Part shown: in pieces, positions 54,933-63,990 of the stretch
Layout: the number at the start of each line of letters is the position of its first letter
Numbering within the stretch: position 1 is the first letter of the stretch
Source: Hyphomonas neptunium ATCC 15444
GTDB lineage: Bacteria > Pseudomonadota > Alphaproteobacteria > Caulobacterales > Hyphomonadaceae
Length of the DNA: 64,000 nt
Direction of reading: 5' to 3'
Assembly: GCF_000013025.1 (NCBI RefSeq)
Contig: NC_008358.1
Span: 1 to 64,000, forward strand
The notes under the pieces: model-generated
What the model was told of the DNA's origin: nothing
Database searches by the model: none
What the model saw: only the letters and a program-made list of their open reading frames with translations
Position numbers and translations under genes: made by a program

Positions 54933-55694
54933 ATGCAGGTATCCAAGGCACTTCAGAAGGCTATCCGCACGGGCGTGATCACCACGGCCGCGTCGGTATT
55001 TTTCACCTTCGTGCCTGTCTATATCTGGACCCTGATTGATAAGGTCATCGACCGGCCGTCCATCTATGCCGCGTGCATCTTCATGCCGCTGATCATTGCG
55101 CCGGCGTGCAGCTGGTTTGTACTGCGCGCGCAGATGCGGGCAGAGCGCCTGGCGCAGGAAAACCACCGCCTTGCGAATGAAGACGAGCTGACCGGCCTGC
55201 CAAACCGGCGCGCCTTCTTTGCCACTGCCAGCGTGCTTCAGATGCAGGCCGATGCCGGGGCCGGGCAATTTTACTGCGCGATTGCGGATGTCGATAATTT
55301 CAAACGTGTGAACGATGCCCATGGCCATGAGGCGGGCGATGGCGTGCTGATCTCCGTAGCCGGAATATTACGCAGGCTGGCCCCGCCCGGCGCCATCGTG
55401 GCGCGCCTTGGCGGGGAAGAATTTGCGCTGGCGGGCGTCTTTGCCGATGCGCGGGCAGCGCGCGCCGCCTGCGCCGCCCTGGTGCGCGCGGTGGCCGCCG
55501 CCGATCACAGTGCGCAGAGCCTCACCCGCCAGGTCACCATCAGCCTCGGCCTCAGCCGCGAAACCGGCCGGGAAACCCTCTCCGCCCTCCTCAACCGCGC
55601 CGACGAAGCTCTCTACCGCGCCAAACAGGCCGGGAAAAACCGTGTGATGATGTACGAGGACGAACCCGTTCCGCCGCTGGCGCGGGTGGGGTAG
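54933..55694 (+). CDS. Membrane-bound diguanylate cyclase (GGDEF)
   Basis: Makes cyclic di-GMP from GTP. 253 residues. Two N-terminal membrane helices (about 13-35 and 43-65), then a GGDEF domain starting DELTGLPNRRAFF at about 84. The catalytic signature is GGEEF (160-164), active in known enzymes. No RXXD inhibitory site precedes it, so product inhibition may be absent. Sits between hisF and hisA on the opposite strand. Confidence 0.92.
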   Translation: MQVSKALQKAIRTGVITTAASVFFTFVPVYIWTLIDKVIDRPSIYAACIFMPLIIAPACSWFVLRAQMRAERLAQENHRLANEDELTGLPNRRAFFATASVLQMQADAGAGQFYCAIADVDNFKRVNDAHGHEAGDGVLISVAGILRRLAPPGAIVARLGGEEFALAGVFADARAARAACAALVRAVAAADHSAQSLTRQVTISLGLSRETGRETLSALLNRADEALYRAKQAGKNRVMMYEDEPVPPLARVG

Positions 55695-55746
55695 GGATGT
55701 CCCGAACCGCTCCATGTCTTTGAATAAAATGCAAAAACTACTGCCG

Positions 55747-55762
55747 TTAACCTCTCGTTAAC
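55747..55762 (+). promoter_or_regulatory. CtrA box
   Basis: TTAA (55747-55750), seven bases CCTCTCG, TTAAC (55758-55762): exact match to the CtrA consensus TTAA-N7-TTAAC. Lies 216 bases before the 69-residue protein gene. Confidence 0.7.
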
Positions 55763-55853
55763 CGCTTTTTTGTGCATTCGCCTATTGGAGGCTGGACTCA
55801 ACCCAAGCGAGTCCGGTAACTCTCTGTATCCCATATCTATGGGGTCCGAGGGA

Positions 55854-55900
55854 GCGCAGGCACAAGATTTGGCGTCGAAGCCTGCGCCCCCCGGTTTTTT
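55854..55900 (+). terminator. Possible terminator or attenuator
   Basis: Stem GCGCAGGC/GCCTGCGC with an 18-base loop, then CCCCCGG and six T. Could end a short RNA started at the CtrA box, about 90 bases downstream of it. Confidence 0.45.
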
Positions 55901-55977
55901 CAACCGCCGAGGCGGTGATTCGGTGTATGGCAACGGCTCCGCATCGGCAACCCCTCGGCTCTACATGGAGCCCAAAA

Positions 55978-56187
55978 ATGGCTGACCACTACTACGTGAA
56001 TATGAATGCTCAACCAAACGGTGACCACGAAGTACACAAGAACAGCTGTACACGCCTTCCGGACGTGATGAATCGACAATACCTCGGCTTGTTTGAAAGC
56101 TGCGCCCCCGCGGTGCGAAAGGCTAAAGAATCATATTGGCAGTCCAACGGGTGTTATTACTGCTCGCTGGCGTGTCACACGACATGA
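55978..56187 (+). CDS. Conserved small Cys-rich protein
   Basis: 69 residues from ATG 55978. DHYYVNMNAQPNGDHEVHKNSC, then RQYLGLFESCAPAVRKAKE and NGCYYCSLACHTT. Pattern (GDHEVH, YLG, NGCYYC, CHT) recurs as a hypothetical protein in many bacteria. Four cysteines with HEVHK suggest metal binding, which I infer only from residue types. GC is slightly lower than in neighbours. CtrA box and hairpins precede it. Confidence 0.75.
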   Translation: MADHYYVNMNAQPNGDHEVHKNSCTRLPDVMNRQYLGLFESCAPAVRKAKESYWQSNGCYYCSLACHTT

Positions 56188-56193
56188 GCCACC

Positions 56194-56223
56194 GGCGGGT
56201 TAGGTTCCTTAGCCTAACCCGCC
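56194..56223. terminator. Bidirectional hairpin, small protein / hisA
   Basis: GGCGGGTTAGG (56194-56204) and CCTAACCCGCC (56213-56223), perfect 11-bp stem with an 8-base loop between convergent genes; its right arm covers the hisA stop codon. Confidence 0.7.
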
Positions 56224-56939
56224 GCCTCAATCGCCTCGCTCGCCACAATATCCCCATCATACAGCGCCCGCCCCAGGATAGACCCCGCAATCGGTGCGCC
56301 CGAAGCCTTCAGGGCACGGATGTCGTTCACGTCGCGCACGCCGCCGGAGGCGATGACGGGGATGGAGACGGCGTGGGCGAGCTCTGCCGTGAACGGAACA
56401 TTGACGCCGGTTTTCAGTCCGTCGCGGCCAATGTCGGTGGCGACGATGGCGGCCACGCCGCAGCCTTCAAACGCCTTGGCAAGCTCGGTCGCCTTCATGT
56501 CGCTGGTCTCGGCCCAGCCTTCCACGGCCACCATGCCATCCTTCGCGTCGATCCCCACCACGATGCGGCCGGGCAGCGCGCGGGCAGCTGTTTTCACCAG
56601 TTCGGGGTCGCGCAGGGCAATGGTGCCGAGGATGACGCGGCTGATGCCCGCTTCCAGCCAGGCATCAATCTGCGCCCGCGTGCGGATGCCACCGCCCAGC
56701 TGTACCGGGGCAGGGGTGGCCTTCAGGATGCCTTCGACGGCCGCGCGGTTGACCGGCGCGCCGGCGAACGCCCCGTTGAGGTCCACCACATGCAGATGGG
56801 TGAAGCCCATCGCATGAAAGGCGCGGGCCTGGTCGGCGGGGTCCGTGTTGAACACGGTGGCCGCGTCCATCTCCCCGCGCAGGAGGCGCACGCAGGCGCC
56901 GTCTTTCAGGTCAATGGCGGGATAGAGGGTGAAGGTCAT
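56214..56939 (-). CDS. hisA: Phosphoribosylformimino-5-aminoimidazole carboxamide ribotide isomerase
   Basis: Histidine synthesis, ProFAR to PRFAR. 241 residues from ATG 56939, overlapping the hisH stop by four bases. [16 protein letters not shown] with catalytic Asp8, [20 protein letters not shown] with the second Asp, and [10 protein letters not shown]. (beta/alpha)8 barrel. Confidence 0.96.
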   Translation of the reverse strand: MTFTLYPAIDLKDGACVRLLRGEMDAATVFNTDPADQARAFHAMGFTHLHVVDLNGAFAGAPVNRAAVEGILKATPAPVQLGGGIRTRAQIDAWLEAGISRVILGTIALRDPELVKTAARALPGRIVVGIDAKDGMVAVEGWAETSDMKATELAKAFEGCGVAAIVATDIGRDGLKTGVNVPFTAELAHAVSIPVIASGGVRDVNDIRALKASGAPIAGSILGRALYDGDIVASEAIEAAG

Positions 56940-57568
56940 GGGTGCCATTTCAGGAAGTTGGCGAGCAGCGTCAGGCCGAGGCGCTGGCTCTTTTCGGGAT
57001 GGAATTGCGTGCCGATGAGGTTGTCGCGCGCGATGGCGGCGGCGAAGGGCGGGCCATACTCGGTCCAGGCGGCAACCTTTGCCTCGTCTTCGGGGCGGAA
57101 CACGTAGGAATGGGTGAAATAGGCGTGGGGCGTCTCGCCGAGGCCCTCCAGCACCGGGTGGGGCGCCGGGATCATCAGCTCGTTCCAGCCCACATGGGGC
57201 ACCGGCAGGCCCGGCGCCGGTTCCAGCGCCTCGACAATGCCATGCACCCAGCCAAGGCCGCGCGTCTCGCCGTCTTCCAGGCCCATATCCGCCATCAGCT
57301 GCATGCCAACGCAGATGCCCAGGAATGGCCGCCCCTTGCGTGTCACCGCCTCGTCCAGCGCCTCGACCATGCCCGGAATGGCCCGCAGCGCGCCTGCGCA
57401 GTCGGCAAAGTGGCCGACGCCGGGCAATACGATGCGTTCGGCATTGAGGATGTCTTCGGGGCGGGACGTGACGTGAACGGCGCCCGCGTCTCCGGCCGCG
57501 GCGGCCAGCGCCCGCGCGCAGGAGTGCAGGTTGCCTGATCCGTAATCAATGAGGGCGACACGCGTCAT
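56936..57568 (-). CDS. hisH: Imidazole glycerol phosphate synthase, glutaminase subunit
   Basis: Glutaminase half of HisFH. 210 residues from ATG 57568. Class I amidotransferase triad: Cys86 in GICVGMQLM, His and Glu in [23 protein letters not shown] at the start. Coupled to hisA. The CNNM gene lies between it and hisB on the other strand. Confidence 0.96.
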   Translation of the reverse strand: MTRVALIDYGSGNLHSCARALAAAAGDAGAVHVTSRPEDILNAERIVLPGVGHFADCAGALRAIPGMVEALDEAVTRKGRPFLGICVGMQLMADMGLEDGETRGLGWVHGIVEALEPAPGLPVPHVGWNELMIPAPHPVLEGLGETPHAYFTHSYVFRPEDEAKVAAWTEYGPPFAAAIARDNLIGTQFHPEKSQRLGLTLLANFLKWHP

Positions 57569-57667
57569 GGCCGCGCTCTTAGCGGGGGCAGGGGAGCATG
57601 GCAATTAAGCCGCCCCCAGAAATGTCGCTTGGCGGAAATCGCAGATTGCGGCATATGGCGCGCCATC

Positions 57668-58975
57668 ATGGACCTTTTGCTCCTTATAGCGCTCATAGCG
57701 CTTAACGGCGTTTTCGCGATGTCGGAACTTGCCGTTGTTTCCGCCCGCCGCGCCCGCCTTCAGATGATGGCAGACAAGGGCAATCTGGGCGCCCGCGCAG
57801 CGCTCAAATTGCAGGAAGACCCTTCGCGCTTTCTCTCGACCGTCCAGATCGGCATCACGCTGGTCGGCATCGTGGCCGGCGCCTATGGCGCAACGGCGCT
57901 GGCGGAAGATGTGGTACCGCTGATTGTCCGCTTCGCCCCGGCGCTTGAAGACAACGCGGCCTTCATCGCCTTTGCCGTGGTGATCGTGTTCACCACCTAT
58001 CTGTCGCTGATCATCGGGGAGCTTGTGCCCAAGCGCGTTGCGCTGGCCGCGCCTGAAGCCTTTGCCGCCGTCGTGGCGCCGCCGATGGCGATGCTGTCGA
58101 AGATTGCCTTTCCCATCGTGTTCATCCTGCGGGGCTCAACCAATCTGATCCTCTCCCTGATCGGCATGGGCAAGATGCGCATCGACAGCGTCACTGAGGA
58201 AGAAATCGAAAGCATGATCGAAGAAGGCGCCGCCAGCGGGGCGATCGACGCCGAAGAACGCACGATGATCCGCAGCGTGATGCGCCTGGCCGACCGGGAC
58301 GTGCGCTCGATCATGACGCCGCGCAACGAGGTTGTCTGGCTGGACCTGGATGATCCGTCTGAAGACCTTCTGAAGGAAATGTCGGTTAGCGGGCATTCGC
58401 GCTTTCCGGTCGCGCGCGGCGATCTGGAGCATGTGACCGCGATTGTTCAGACGAAGGATGTTCTCGCCCAGTCCGGCGGTGTGCGTCTGCCGAAGTTTGA
58501 AGATGTCGGCCATGAGCCGCTCTTCGTGCCAGAGACAATGAGCGTACTGCGCGTGCTGGAAAGCATGCAGGCAAGCCCGGTTCAGATGGCGCTGGTGGTG
58601 GATGAGCTGGGCCATGTCGAAGGCATTGTCACCGCCGCCGATGTGCTGGGCGCCATCGCAGGGGATGTGGCCTTCTCGCTGGCCGATGGGCTCGACCGGC
58701 CCCAGCTGCGCGAAGATGGCAGCTGGCTGATCGATGGCCGCATGGCGGTTGAAGATGTCGAGATCGTGCTCGGCGTGTCAAATATCGGCGCCGATGATGA
58801 TCCGTTCTCAACCGTTGCCGGCCTCGTGATGCACCATCTTCAGCGCGTGCCGGAGTTGGGCGACAAGGCCCGTGTCAACGGGTGGATGTTCGAGGTGATC
58901 GACATGGACGGCCGGCGCCTCGACAAGGTGCTGGTCTCGCGCGTCAACGCCAAGGATGAAGACCCCTCAGGCTGA
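57668..58975 (+). CDS. CNNM/CorC-type hemolysin-family membrane protein
   Basis: 435 residues from ATG 57668 (an earlier frame start lies outside the family N terminus; no clear ribosome binding site). DUF21/CNNM membrane domain in about residues 1-190 (MSELAVVSARRARL, STVQIGITLVGIVAGAYG), two CBS domains (RSIMTPRNEVVWL to about 340), and the C-terminal CorC/HlyC transporter-associated domain. Family members move magnesium or cobalt. Separates hisB from hisH. Confidence 0.93.
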   Translation: MDLLLLIALIALNGVFAMSELAVVSARRARLQMMADKGNLGARAALKLQEDPSRFLSTVQIGITLVGIVAGAYGATALAEDVVPLIVRFAPALEDNAAFIAFAVVIVFTTYLSLIIGELVPKRVALAAPEAFAAVVAPPMAMLSKIAFPIVFILRGSTNLILSLIGMGKMRIDSVTEEEIESMIEEGAASGAIDAEERTMIRSVMRLADRDVRSIMTPRNEVVWLDLDDPSEDLLKEMSVSGHSRFPVARGDLEHVTAIVQTKDVLAQSGGVRLPKFEDVGHEPLFVPETMSVLRVLESMQASPVQMALVVDELGHVEGIVTAADVLGAIAGDVAFSLADGLDRPQLREDGSWLIDGRMAVEDVEIVLGVSNIGADDDPFSTVAGLVMHHLQRVPELGDKARVNGWMFEVIDMDGRRLDKVLVSRVNAKDEDPSG

Positions 58976-58990
58976 GCCGGGCAGGGGCGC

Positions 58991-59587
58991 CTAGAGGCTG
59001 CCCTTGGTGCTGGCCGGTTTGCCGCCAAGGCGCGGGTCCACCGTGATGGCGGTGCGCAGGGCGCGGGCTGTCGCCTTGAAACAGCTTTCGGCGATGTGGT
59101 GGTTGTTCTCGCCATAGATGTTCTCGACGTGCAGGCACATGCCGCCATTGCCGGCCAGGGCATGGAAGAACTCCTTGAAGAGTTCAGTATCCATCTCGCC
59201 GATCTTGTCGCGCCGGAACTCCACCTTCCAGATCAGGTAGGGGCGTTTGCACAGGTCGACTGAGGCGCGGGTCAGCGTCTCGTCCATCGGGATATAGGCA
59301 TGGCCAAAGCGCGTGATGCCGCCAAAATCGCCCAGCGCCTTGGCAATCGCCTGGCCGATAACGATGCCGGTGTCCTCCACCGAGTGGTGGAAGTCGATAT
59401 GGGTGTCGCCCTTGCAGCGCACTTTCAGGTCGATCAGCGAATGGCGCGCCAGGCTGTCCAGCATGTGATCGAAAAAGCCGATTCCCGTCTCGATGTCGGC
59501 TTTACCGGTGCCATCAAGGTTAACGGATACCGAGATTTCGGTTTCCTTTGTGCTGCGGGAGACGTCTGCGGTGCGGGTCTGGGTCAT
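58991..59587 (-). CDS. hisB: Imidazoleglycerol-phosphate dehydratase
   Basis: Sixth step of histidine synthesis. 198 residues from ATG 59587. Metal-binding histidine repeats: [34 protein letters not shown]-type [11 protein letters not shown], and [17 protein letters not shown]. First his gene in the transcription direction. Next to the GGDEF/EAL gene start, with which it diverges. Confidence 0.96.
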   Translation of the reverse strand: MTQTRTADVSRSTKETEISVSVNLDGTGKADIETGIGFFDHMLDSLARHSLIDLKVRCKGDTHIDFHHSVEDTGIVIGQAIAKALGDFGGITRFGHAYIPMDETLTRASVDLCKRPYLIWKVEFRRDKIGEMDTELFKEFFHALAGNGGMCLHVENIYGENNHHIAESCFKATARALRTAITVDPRLGGKPASTKGSL

Positions 59588-59684
59588 GGAAAGCCATATA
59601 AACTGCCGGAGGCGCAACAGCTAGCGCATCTGTGTTCACGGATTCCTAAACATCTAAGGCGCAGTCTTTGCGGCAATTACTGAG

Positions 59685-61481
59685 TTGGGCTTCCGAGTGG
59701 GCAATGGACTGAAACAGGGAAGACTTGTCGGCTGGTTGACCAGCCGCCTCACCATTCCGGCATTTGCCGCGATGACAGGCGCCCTGTTGTCCATTTTCCT
59801 GTTTGTTGTGATCGTCGCTCTGGAAGTTGTGTTCCGCATCAGAGGCACAGACGCTCCGGTCGGTTTTACCGTTCCATTCCCGGTAATCGTGGGCATGTTG
59901 ATCGGAACAATCGCGATTTCCTCAACTGCCTGTTACCTGCTCGCGCGTCCGCTCCAGGGCGTGTTCGTGCGCTTCACCGGCTATATGATGTCGTCCCGCG
60001 GCGATGTGGACGCTGACCTCCATTCGCTGCAATTTCCGGAGCTGCGCCGTCTCCGCGTCGCCACCACCCGCACTGTGCGCAAGCTGCGGCGCGAGAACGA
60101 CCATCTGCGCAAGATTGCATATCGCGACAGCCGGACGGGCCTTCCCAATGCGCTTGCCGCTGAAAAGCGGATTATCGAAACGCTGCCAGGCGCCAGTTTT
60201 GAGCGGCCCGCGGCATTCATCCTTCTCGACATTGACCGCTTCGCCCACCTGGTAGAGCAGGTCGGGGCAGGGCATGGCGACATGATGATCCATGCGGCCG
60301 CCCAGCGCATTTCAAAAGCGCTCAGCGATGTGCCCGATCCGTCCGCGTCTGCATTGCGCGGCTCGATGCTCGCGGCGCTGACGGCAGACCAGTTCACGCT
60401 GTTCATGCCCAACGCCGGGAGCCGGGAACATGTGATCGCGATTGCCCGCGCCATCCGGAACGCCTTCAACGATCCGTTCACGATCCTTGGCCGCCCGGTC
60501 ACCATGTCGCTGTCGGGCGGTATCGTGATGGCGCCGGAAGACGCCGACTCGCCGCAGAAGCTGATGCAGAATGCCAAGCTGGCGCTGCGCCTTGTGCGGA
60601 ATGAATCGCAGTCGGGTTTCCGTTTCTTCACGCCGCGCCTGACGCGCATCGTGCAGGGCCGTTACCGGTTTGAGGCAGAGCTGCGCGACGCGGTGGAAAA
60701 CCGTGAGTTCAAGGCCGTCTTCCAGCCTAAGATCGATTTTGCCACCGGCCGCATCGTTGGCGCCGAGGCGCTGGCCCGTTGGCGGCGCTCGAATGGCAAG
60801 CTGATTTCGCCGGCGGCTTTTATTCCGGTGGCGGAGGAAGCGGGCCTGATCGAAGAGATCGGCAAGCAGATCCTGGAAGCGGCCTGTGAAGCAGCCCGCA
60901 CCTGGGAGCTGGAAGGCCATGATGTGACCGTGGCGGTCAACGTTTCGCCCAGCCAGTTCCAGCGTAACGACCTGACCGAAACCGTCATGGGCGCGCTGCG
61001 TCGCTCAGGGCTCCATCCCCGCCTGCTGGAGCTTGAGATCACCGAGAGCATGGCCGTGTCAGACCCCGCGCGGGTGGCGGAGTTCATCTCGCCGCTGCGG
61101 GCGATGGGTACCAAGCTCGCGATTGATGACTTCGGCACCGGCCACTCAAACCTCGCCACGCTGACCCAGCTGCCATTCGACGTGTTCAAGATTGACCGGC
61201 AATTCGTGTCTGCTCTGGAGACGGATCGTCAGGCCCCTGCGATTGTCGAGATGATCCTCGCCATGGCCGAAACGCTTGGCCTCAAGACGGTGGCCGAGGG
61301 CGTCGAGACCACCAAGCAGGCAGACTTCCTGCGCCGCCGGGGCTGCACCATGGCGCAGGGCTTCCTCTACAGTCCCGGCCTGCCCGATCAGGCATTCCTG
61401 GAACTGCTGCGCGCCTGGAAGCCGCTGGGCGCCAATGACGAGACGGGCAATCCCGACGCCTATCAGGTGCCGCGCCGGTAA
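59685..61481 (+). CDS. Cyclic di-GMP phosphodiesterase with degenerate GGDEF domain (GGDEF-EAL)
   Basis: 598 residues from TTG 59685; GTG 59697 is an alternative. Two N-terminal membrane segments (about 24-50 and 68-90), then a GGDEF-like domain whose signature is replaced by TADQF, so it probably does not make c-di-GMP. The EAL domain looks intact: EAL (361-363) in GAEALARW, NVSPSQF, ELEITES, DDFGTGHSNL and KIDRQFV. Likely a c-di-GMP hydrolase, possibly GTP-regulated. Confidence 0.9.
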   Translation: MGFRVGNGLKQGRLVGWLTSRLTIPAFAAMTGALLSIFLFVVIVALEVVFRIRGTDAPVGFTVPFPVIVGMLIGTIAISSTACYLLARPLQGVFVRFTGYMMSSRGDVDADLHSLQFPELRRLRVATTRTVRKLRRENDHLRKIAYRDSRTGLPNALAAEKRIIETLPGASFERPAAFILLDIDRFAHLVEQVGAGHGDMMIHAAAQRISKALSDVPDPSASALRGSMLAALTADQFTLFMPNAGSREHVIAIARAIRNAFNDPFTILGRPVTMSLSGGIVMAPEDADSPQKLMQNAKLALRLVRNESQSGFRFFTPRLTRIVQGRYRFEAELRDAVENREFKAVFQPKIDFATGRIVGAEALARWRRSNGKLISPAAFIPVAEEAGLIEEIGKQILEAACEAARTWELEGHDVTVAVNVSPSQFQRNDLTETVMGALRRSGLHPRLLELEITESMAVSDPARVAEFISPLRAMGTKLAIDDFGTGHSNLATLTQLPFDVFKIDRQFVSALETDRQAPAIVEMILAMAETLGLKTVAEGVETTKQADFLRRRGCTMAQGFLYSPGLPDQAFLELLRAWKPLGANDETGNPDAYQVPRR

Positions 61482-61981
61482 GTGTTTACGGGCGTGCCTG
61501 CCAGTAATGTCTGGCCGGTGTGACGGTAGCCGATCTTCCCTGCCACCTTGCAGGACGCCAGATTGCTTGGCTCGATCACACAGCAGCTTGAGGCGGACAC
61601 GTTCTCGTCCAGCCAGGCATGCATGGCACTGACCGCTTCGGTCGCGACGCCCTTGCCCCAGGTTTGCGGCCCGAAGGCCCAGCCTGCTTCAGGCCCGTAG
61701 ATCAGTTCCTTGGGCAGGCCGCGCTCGAAATCGGCAAAGCCGGCTTCTCCGAGAAATTCCCCCGTCGCCTTGTCGGTCACGACCCAATAGCCAAACCCTT
61801 TCATTTCCCACAGGCCGACGCCGCGCAGCAGCGCAAACCAGGCGTCCTGGCGCGAGCGCGGTTTGCCGCCGATATAGCGGGTCACCTCTTCCGATCCCCA
61901 CATGGCGGCGGCAAAATCGATGTCGCAGGGTTCCGCGCCGCGCAGGATCAGGCGGGCTGTTTCAAGTGTAGGGGCTTTCAT
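61463..61981 (-). CDS. GNAT-family N-acetyltransferase
   Basis: 172 residues. RimJ-like: LETARLILRGAEPCDIDFAAAMWGSEEV (key ETARLILR), GEFLGEAGFADFERG, GPEAGWAFGPQTWGKGVATEAV (acetyl-CoA loop WGKGVATEA) and CVIEPSNLASCKVAGKIGY. Its last 19 bases overlap the end of the EAL gene on the other strand. Acceptor unknown. Confidence 0.9.
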   Translation of the reverse strand: MKAPTLETARLILRGAEPCDIDFAAAMWGSEEVTRYIGGKPRSRQDAWFALLRGVGLWEMKGFGYWVVTDKATGEFLGEAGFADFERGLPKELIYGPEAGWAFGPQTWGKGVATEAVSAMHAWLDENVSASSCCVIEPSNLASCKVAGKIGYRHTGQTLLAGTPVNTYRRGT

Positions 61982-62412
61982 GCACCGGCCTTCATTTTCG
62001 CGAGCATGGCGCCCATGGCCGCGTGAACCATCTGGATGGCCTTCAGGGGGCGGACCATGACCTTGAAGTCAACGATCTGGCCGTCCGCGTTCCATTCGAT
62101 CATGTCGACACCGTTGACGAGGATGCCGTCCATTATCGTCTCGAATTCCAGCACCGCCTTGTCGCCGCAGTCGAACAGGCGCGTGTAGCGGAAATCGTCA
62201 TTGCCGAGCGTCTCGCCGGCCGCCAGCAGGTAGGCCATGGTGATCGCCTTGCCCTCCTGGGGCGTGTGAACCACGGGGCTTTTGAAGACGACATTTTCCG
62301 CAAGGATACCCGAGAGGCCATCGGCCGAGTGGTCCGTCAGCATCCAGTCAAGCCAGGCCTGCGTGTTGGGGGACAAGCCCGTGAGGGGGATCGTGTGTTT
62401 GCTGCCGGACAT
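61978..62412 (-). CDS. NTF2-like (SnoaL-type) protein
   Basis: 144 residues from ATG 62412; GTG 62424 is an alternative that overlaps the upstream stop. NTF2-like: DHSADGLSGILAENVVFKSPVVHTP, FRYTRLFDCGDKAVLEFET and DMIEWNADGQIVDFKVMVRPLKA (key EWNADGQIVDFKVMVRPLK). Its end overlaps the GNAT start by four bases. Confidence 0.85.
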   Translation of the reverse strand: MSGSKHTIPLTGLSPNTQAWLDWMLTDHSADGLSGILAENVVFKSPVVHTPQEGKAITMAYLLAAGETLGNDDFRYTRLFDCGDKAVLEFETIMDGILVNGVDMIEWNADGQIVDFKVMVRPLKAIQMVHAAMGAMLAKMKAGA

Positions 62413-62416
62413 GCTG

Positions 62417-62845
62417 TTATTCACCCACCACCGGTTCGGCGATCAGATAGTCGGTCGCCTGATCGAAGCAGCTGCCTTTCATGACGACGAAGCCGCCTGG
62501 AAAGTCCGGCTTGGTGAAGATCAGGTCCATGCGGCCCCAGGCGTAGGATTTGTTGCCATTCACCGGGTCGGTCATCGCGCCGGGGCAGGGGCCTTCGGTG
62601 GCCGCGTCCGGGTCCACCCAGTAGCCGGCAAAGAAGCCGCGATCTTCGCTCACCCCGGCGAGGCCGGGAAAGATACCGAGCAGGCGCTGGCCGGTTTCAC
62701 CCGGAAAGGAGAGGACCGCTTCGCCTGTTTCCAGATCTGCCTCATAGACAATCTCGCCCACCGGCGTCGTCCAGACCTCATCTGCCTGCGCGTGTCCTGA
62801 AATGACCAGGATTGTCCCGAATAGTCCCGCGATTGTCCTCAGCAT
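62417..62845 (-). CDS. Hypothetical exported protein
   Basis: 142 residues from ATG 62845 with AGGAG seven bases upstream; longer starts lie in unlike sequence. Signal peptide to about residue 21 (SGHAQA), then a beta-rich domain with VGEIVYEADLETGEAVLSFPG and two cysteines (GPCPGA, GSCFDQ) that could pair. No family recognised. Precedes the NTF2-like gene on the same strand. Confidence 0.78.
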   Translation of the reverse strand: MLRTIAGLFGTILVISGHAQADEVWTTPVGEIVYEADLETGEAVLSFPGETGQRLLGIFPGLAGVSEDRGFFAGYWVDPDAATEGPCPGAMTDPVNGNKSYAWGRMDLIFTKPDFPGGFVVMKGSCFDQATDYLIAEPVVGE

Positions 62846-62934
62846 GGCATGCTCCTGTGCGCCTTTGACCCTTGAGGGGCCGCGTTTGTCAGGGCTGAAG
62901 CTACGTGTCTCTGCGCTGTTTGGCGAGAGCCAAA

Positions 62935-63990
62935 TCACCCCGCATAAGCGGCCGCCAGATCGGGATCTTTCGAGGCCACAAGGTCTGCCAGATCAGAGAT
63001 CACCTTTGCCTGTTTCCAGGTGGCGTCGTCCTGCATCTTGCCGTCGATCATCGCCACGCCTGAGCCATCCGGCATGGCGGCGAGGATCTTGCGGGCAAAC
63101 TTCACTTCCTCCGGATCGGGGCTGAAGACGCGCTTGGCCACCGCTATCTGGCTGGGGTGGAGGCTCCAGGTGCCCGCGCAGCCCAGAAGGAAGGCGTTGC
63201 GGAACTGCTGCTCGCAGGCTTCCAGATCGCCGATGTCGCCGAACGGGCCGTAGAAGGCGTTGATCCCGGCCATGCGGCAGGCGTCCACCAGGCGGGCAAT
63301 CGTGTAATGCCAAGGGTCCTGCTGGGCGCTCAGGCGCGCGCTGCCATCTTCCTTGGGGTCTTCGATCACGCGGTAGAAGGGATGGCCCCCGCCGACGCGG
63401 GTGGTCTTCATCTTGCGGCTGGCGGCAAGGTCTGCCGGGCCAAGGCTGATGCCCTGCATGCGGGGGGAGGCAAGCGCGATCTCCTCGACGCGGGCAACGC
63501 CCTCGGCCGTCTCAAGGATGGCATGGAAGAGGATCGGGCGGGTCAGACCAGCTTTCGCCTCGAGCTGGGCGACATACTGGTCGGCAAAGTGAATATCCCA
63601 CGGCCCCTCGACCTTGGGCAGCATGATCACGTCCAGCTGGTGGCCGGCCTTAAGGACCAGCTCAGACACATCGTCTTGAAACCAGGGAGAGTTGAGACAG
63701 TTCACGCGGCTCCAGAAGCCCGTGCCCTTGCCCTGCCAGTCGTACATGTTGGCCATTTCGATGGCCCCGGCGCGGGCGGCGTCCTTGGCGTCGGCGGGAA
63801 TGGCGTCTTCGAGGTTTGCGAGGATGACATCCACGGTAGGCGCCATGTCCGGCACCTTGGCGCGTACCTTATCCAGATGGGGCGGCACGAAATGGATCAT
63901 GCGCTCAAGTTTGACCGGAAGTTCGCGATAGGGCTCCGGCGCGCCGATCGACAGAGGCTTGAAGAAACTGCGCGGCGTTTTCTGGCTCAT
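62935..63990 (-). CDS. HpcH/HpaI aldolase / citrate lyase-like (malyl-CoA lyase family) protein
   Basis: 351 residues. CitE-like TIM barrel: [41 protein letters not shown] (key LEDAIP with metal Glu/Asp), [30 protein letters not shown] and [14 protein letters not shown]. Likely cleaves malyl-CoA or a related beta-hydroxyacyl-CoA, as in the Mcl2/RipC group. Its start (63990) has GGAG at the window edge. No partner gene in view. Confidence 0.9.
   Translation of the reverse strand: MSQKTPRSFFKPLSIGAPEPYRELPVKLERMIHFVPPHLDKVRAKVPDMAPTVDVILANLEDAIPADAKDAARAGAIEMANMYDWQGKGTGFWSRVNCLNSPWFQDDVSELVLKAGHQLDVIMLPKVEGPWDIHFADQYVAQLEAKAGLTRPILFHAILETAEGVARVEEIALASPRMQGISLGPADLAASRKMKTTRVGGGHPFYRVIEDPKEDGSARLSAQQDPWHYTIARLVDACRMAGINAFYGPFGDIGDLEACEQQFRNAFLLGCAGTWSLHPSQIAVAKRVFSPDPEEVKFARKILAAMPDGSGVAMIDGKMQDDATWKQAKVISDLADLVASKDPDLAAAYAG

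Larger units (their letters stand above)
55695..55977. promoter_or_regulatory. Intergenic leader with CtrA box and hairpins
   Basis: 283 bases with no supported gene on either strand. Contents: a CtrA box at 55747-55762, a hairpin GGACTC/GAGTCC (55794-55799, 55809-55814), and a second stem GCGCAGGC/GCCTGCGC (55854-55861, 55880-55887) followed by a C-run and TTTTTT at 55895-55900. A small RNA or an attenuator before the 69-residue protein gene is possible. Confidence 0.5.

Noticed and set aside
55790-55910. Possible tRNA or 6S RNA
   Set aside because: The hairpins do not form a cloverleaf or the 6S central bubble, and no T-loop sequence is present.
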